Assembly: GCA_021784995.1 (NCBI GenBank)
Contig: JAJYHA010000012.1
Span: 1-8,106 of the forward strand
Direction: 5' to 3'
Origin: Myxococcales bacterium
GTDB lineage: Bacteria; Myxococcota; Myxococcia; Myxococcales; Anaeromyxobacteraceae
Length of the DNA stretch: 8,106 bases
Positions within the stretch are counted from its first letter, which is position 1, and each line of letters opens with the position of its first letter. The translations under genes and the position numbers were made by a program. Shown one piece after another: positions 6,371 through 8,106 of this stretch. The notes under the pieces are model-generated. The model searched no databases. It worked only from the letters and a program-made list of their open reading frames with translations, and was not told the origin of the DNA.

Positions 6371-7300
6371 CTACACGATGCGCTCGTCCTCCGCGAACTC
6401 GCCGACGAGCCGCACCTCCGGCTCCAGGACGATCCCGAACCGCTCCGCGACCCGGGCCCGCGCCAGGTTCACCAGCGCGAGCACGTCGCGGGCGGTGGCG
6501 CCGCCCAGGTTGACGACGAAGTTGGCGTGCACTCCGGACCAGGCGGCGCTCCCGATCCGGTGGCCCTTGAGGCCCACGGCCTCGATCATGCGCCCGGCGT
6601 GGTCGCCGAGCGGGTTGCGGAAGGTCGAGCCGAAGGTCGGCTGCGTGAGGGGCTGGGTGGCGCGCCGGCGTGCCACGTCGGCGTGCATGATCGCGGCGCT
6701 CGCCGCGACGTCGCCGGGGCGCAGCTCCAGCTCCACCCGCGTCACCACCGCGCCCGGGGGGATCCGCGCCGTCCGGTACCCGAGGGCGAGCGCGGCGGCC
6801 GGCAACCAGCCGCACCCGTCCGCCGTGGCCAGCTCGACCCGCCGCACCACGTCCCGCATCTCGCCCCGGCGCGTGCCCGCGTTCATGGCCACCGTCCCGC
6901 CCAGGGTGCCCGGGATGCCGGCCACGAACTCGCACCCCACCAGCCCGTGCGCGTGGGCGCGGCCCACCAGGCGGCTGGTGGGCGCGCCGGCGGAGAGCAC
7001 CACGACGCCGCCGCGCACGCTCTCGGCGCCGAAGGCGCGCGGCAGCTTGACCACGACGCCGCGCACGCCCCGGTCGGCGACGAGCAGGTTGGCGCCCCCG
7101 CCGAGGGGGAGCACGGGGAGGCCGCGTTCGCGGCAGGCCCGGAGCAGCGCGTGCAGGTCGTCGGGATCGCCCGGCCGCACCAGCAGATCGGCCGGGCCGC
7201 CGACCCGCACCGTGGTGCGGGGGGCGAGGGGCGCGCCGCGGTGGACCTCCCCGCGCACGACGCGGGCGACGGCCTCGAGGGCGTCGGCCCGCTCCGTCAC
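6371..7300 (-). CDS. murB: UDP-N-acetylenolpyruvoylglucosamine reductase
   Basis: MurB is the cytoplasmic FAD- and NADPH-dependent enzyme that reduces UDP-GlcNAc-enolpyruvate to UDP-MurNAc. It has 309 residues. FAD-domain motifs are [13 protein letters not shown] (29-41), [11 protein letters not shown] (64-74) and [17 protein letters not shown] (126-142). In the catalytic region, YR at 175-176 provides the conserved Arg, GSTFRNP (224-230) carries the proton-donating Ser225, and [10 protein letters not shown] (292-301) carries the conserved Glu, most likely E295. The compact length and the GS-x-F-R/K-NP form match the shorter type II MurB rather than the E. coli type I enzyme. The start is GTG 7300; it overlaps the murC TGA as GTGA, and the Shine-Dalgarno is weak (GGCGGGC), which points to translational coupling with murC. 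The stop is TAG at 6371-6373. Confidence 0.97.
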   Translation of the reverse strand: MTERADALEAVARVVRGEVHRGAPLAPRTTVRVGGPADLLVRPGDPDDLHALLRACRERGLPVLPLGGGANLLVADRGVRGVVVKLPRAFGAESVRGGVVVLSAGAPTSRLVGRAHAHGLVGCEFVAGIPGTLGGTVAMNAGTRRGEMRDVVRRVELATADGCGWLPAAALALGYRTARIPPGAVVTRVELELRPGDVAASAAIMHADVARRRATQPLTQPTFGSTFRNPLGDHAGRMIEAVGLKGHRIGSAAWSGVHANFVVNLGGATARDVLALVNLARARVAERFGIVLEPEVRLVGEFAEDERIV

Positions 7301-8106
7301 GCGCCCGCCAGCATCCCGAGCAGCTCCGGTCCGACGGTCGTGACGTCGCCGGCGCCGAGGGTGATCACCAGGTCGCCCGGCCGGAGGCGCGCGCGCACTG
7401 CGCCGGCGAGGCGGCTCCGCTCGCCCACGAAGGTCACGTCGCGGTGCCCGAAGGCGCGGATCTCCTCCGCCAGGCGCTCGCCGGTGACGCCGGGGATGGG
7501 CTCCTCGCCGGCGGGATAGATGTCGGAGAGGAGCAGCACGTCGGCGTCGTTGAAGGCGGTCGTGAAATCGGCCAGGAGGTCGCGGGTGCGGGAGTACCGG
7601 TGGGGCTGGAAGGCGCAGACCACGCGCCGTCCGAAGGCGTCCCGGGCGCCCCGGAGCACCGCCCGCACCTCCGCCGGGTGGTGGCCGTAGTCGTCGACCA
7701 CGGTCACCCCCGCCGCCTCCCCGAGGACCGTGAAGCGCCGCTGCACGCCGGCGAAGGCGGCCAGCGCCGCGCGCGTGACCTCCGTGGGGAGTCCCATCTC
7801 GTCGCCCAGCGCCACCACCGCCAGCGCGTTGTGCGCGTTGTGCCGGCCCACCATGCCCACCTCGAACCGGCCCAGCGGCTCGCCGCGCCGGAAGGCGTCG
7901 AAGGCGACGCGGTGCGCGCGCAGCTCGATGGCGGCCGCGCGGTAGTCGGCCTGCGGCGCCTCGCCGTAGGTGACGAAGCGCTTCTCCATCTCGGGGATGA
8001 GCGACTGGACGGTGGGGTGGTCGATGCAGAGGATGGCGAGCCCGTAGAAGGGCACCCGGTTCACGAAGTCGAGGAAGCCCTGGCGCAGCGCCGCGGCCGT
8101 CTTCCA
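7297..8106 (-). CDS. murC: UDP-N-acetylmuramate--L-alanine ligase, C-terminal part (5' end outside the window)
   Basis: MurC is the cytoplasmic ATP-dependent ligase that adds L-alanine to UDP-MurNAc, the first amino-acid step of peptidoglycan synthesis. The frame is open from the right edge (TGG at 8106) to the TGA at 7297-7299, giving 269 visible residues of an expected 450-480. The fragment begins in the central ATPase domain at [12 protein letters not shown]. It carries [10 protein letters not shown] (87-96 of the fragment), which closes the central domain, then the C-terminal domain motifs [10 protein letters not shown] (138-147), [12 protein letters not shown] (166-177), [10 protein letters not shown] (197-206) and GAGD (251-254). 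These distinguish MurC from MurD, MurE and MurF. The GTG at 8064 is an internal Val, not the start. The P-loop and the first half of the protein lie beyond the window. It overlaps murB by 4 nt. Confidence 0.97.
   Translation of the reverse strand, partial: WKTAAALRQGFLDFVNRVPFYGLAILCIDHPTVQSLIPEMEKRFVTYGEAPQADYRAAAIELRAHRVAFDAFRRGEPLGRFEVGMVGRHNAHNALAVVALGDEMGLPTEVTRAALAAFAGVQRRFTVLGEAAGVTVVDDYGHHPAEVRAVLRGARDAFGRRVVCAFQPHRYSRTRDLLADFTTAFNDADVLLLSDIYPAGEEPIPGVTGERLAEEIRAFGHRDVTFVGERSRLAGAVRARLRPGDLVITLGAGDVTTVGPELLGMLAGA

Noticed and set aside
1..8106. A hidden novel system, mobile element, CRISPR array or RNA gene
   Set aside because: Genes are contiguous core genes with uniform composition; I found no transposase, direct-repeat array, tRNA-like fold or composition break.

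Overview
The window (about 72% G+C by eye) is a stretch of bacterial chromosome holding most of a division and cell-wall (dcw) cluster. The very high G+C, the FtsZ tail motif YDIPAFLR, the GSTFRNP-type MurB and the gene order murC-murB-ddl-ftsQ-ftsA-ftsZ suggest a Gram-negative proteobacterium or myxobacterium. An Anaeromyxobacter-like member of Myxococcota is my best guess. That placement is inference from composition and protein character, not from a search.

Layout. Three genes read left to right at the left end: the 3' quarter of alaS (window edge to 677), a small helical protein of unknown function (about 721-1149, start uncertain), and a 147-residue tandem-CBS-domain protein (1276-1719). 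From 1750 to the right edge everything reads right to left. In transcription order this is murC (5' end beyond the window), murB, ddl, ftsQ, ftsA and ftsZ. The two groups converge on a 30-bp gap at 1720-1749 that can form a GC hairpin. There is no gene-free stretch over 300 bases. The longest gap is the 183 bp between ddl and ftsQ (5226-5408).

How the genes work together. MurC adds L-Ala to UDP-MurNAc, MurB reduces the enolpyruvyl group to make UDP-MurNAc, and Ddl makes the D-Ala-D-Ala dipeptide: three cytoplasmic steps of peptidoglycan precursor synthesis. FtsQ, FtsA and FtsZ then supply the divisome: the FtsZ ring, its actin-like membrane anchor FtsA, and the bitopic linker FtsQ. murC and murB overlap by GTGA, and the other spacings are 35, 183, 70 and 28 bp. 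This suggests one transcription unit, with possible extra control at the ddl-ftsQ and ftsQ-ftsA junctions.

All the coding content belongs to known core families except the small protein at 721-1149. I see no mobile element, CRISPR array, tRNA, rRNA or defence-like system. The items most worth a second look are non-coding: a perfect 9-bp inverted repeat in the ddl-ftsQ gap, a GAGA-tetraloop hairpin with a duplicated 12-nt Shine-Dalgarno-bearing element in the ftsQ-ftsA gap, and an inverted repeat just upstream of the CBS gene.
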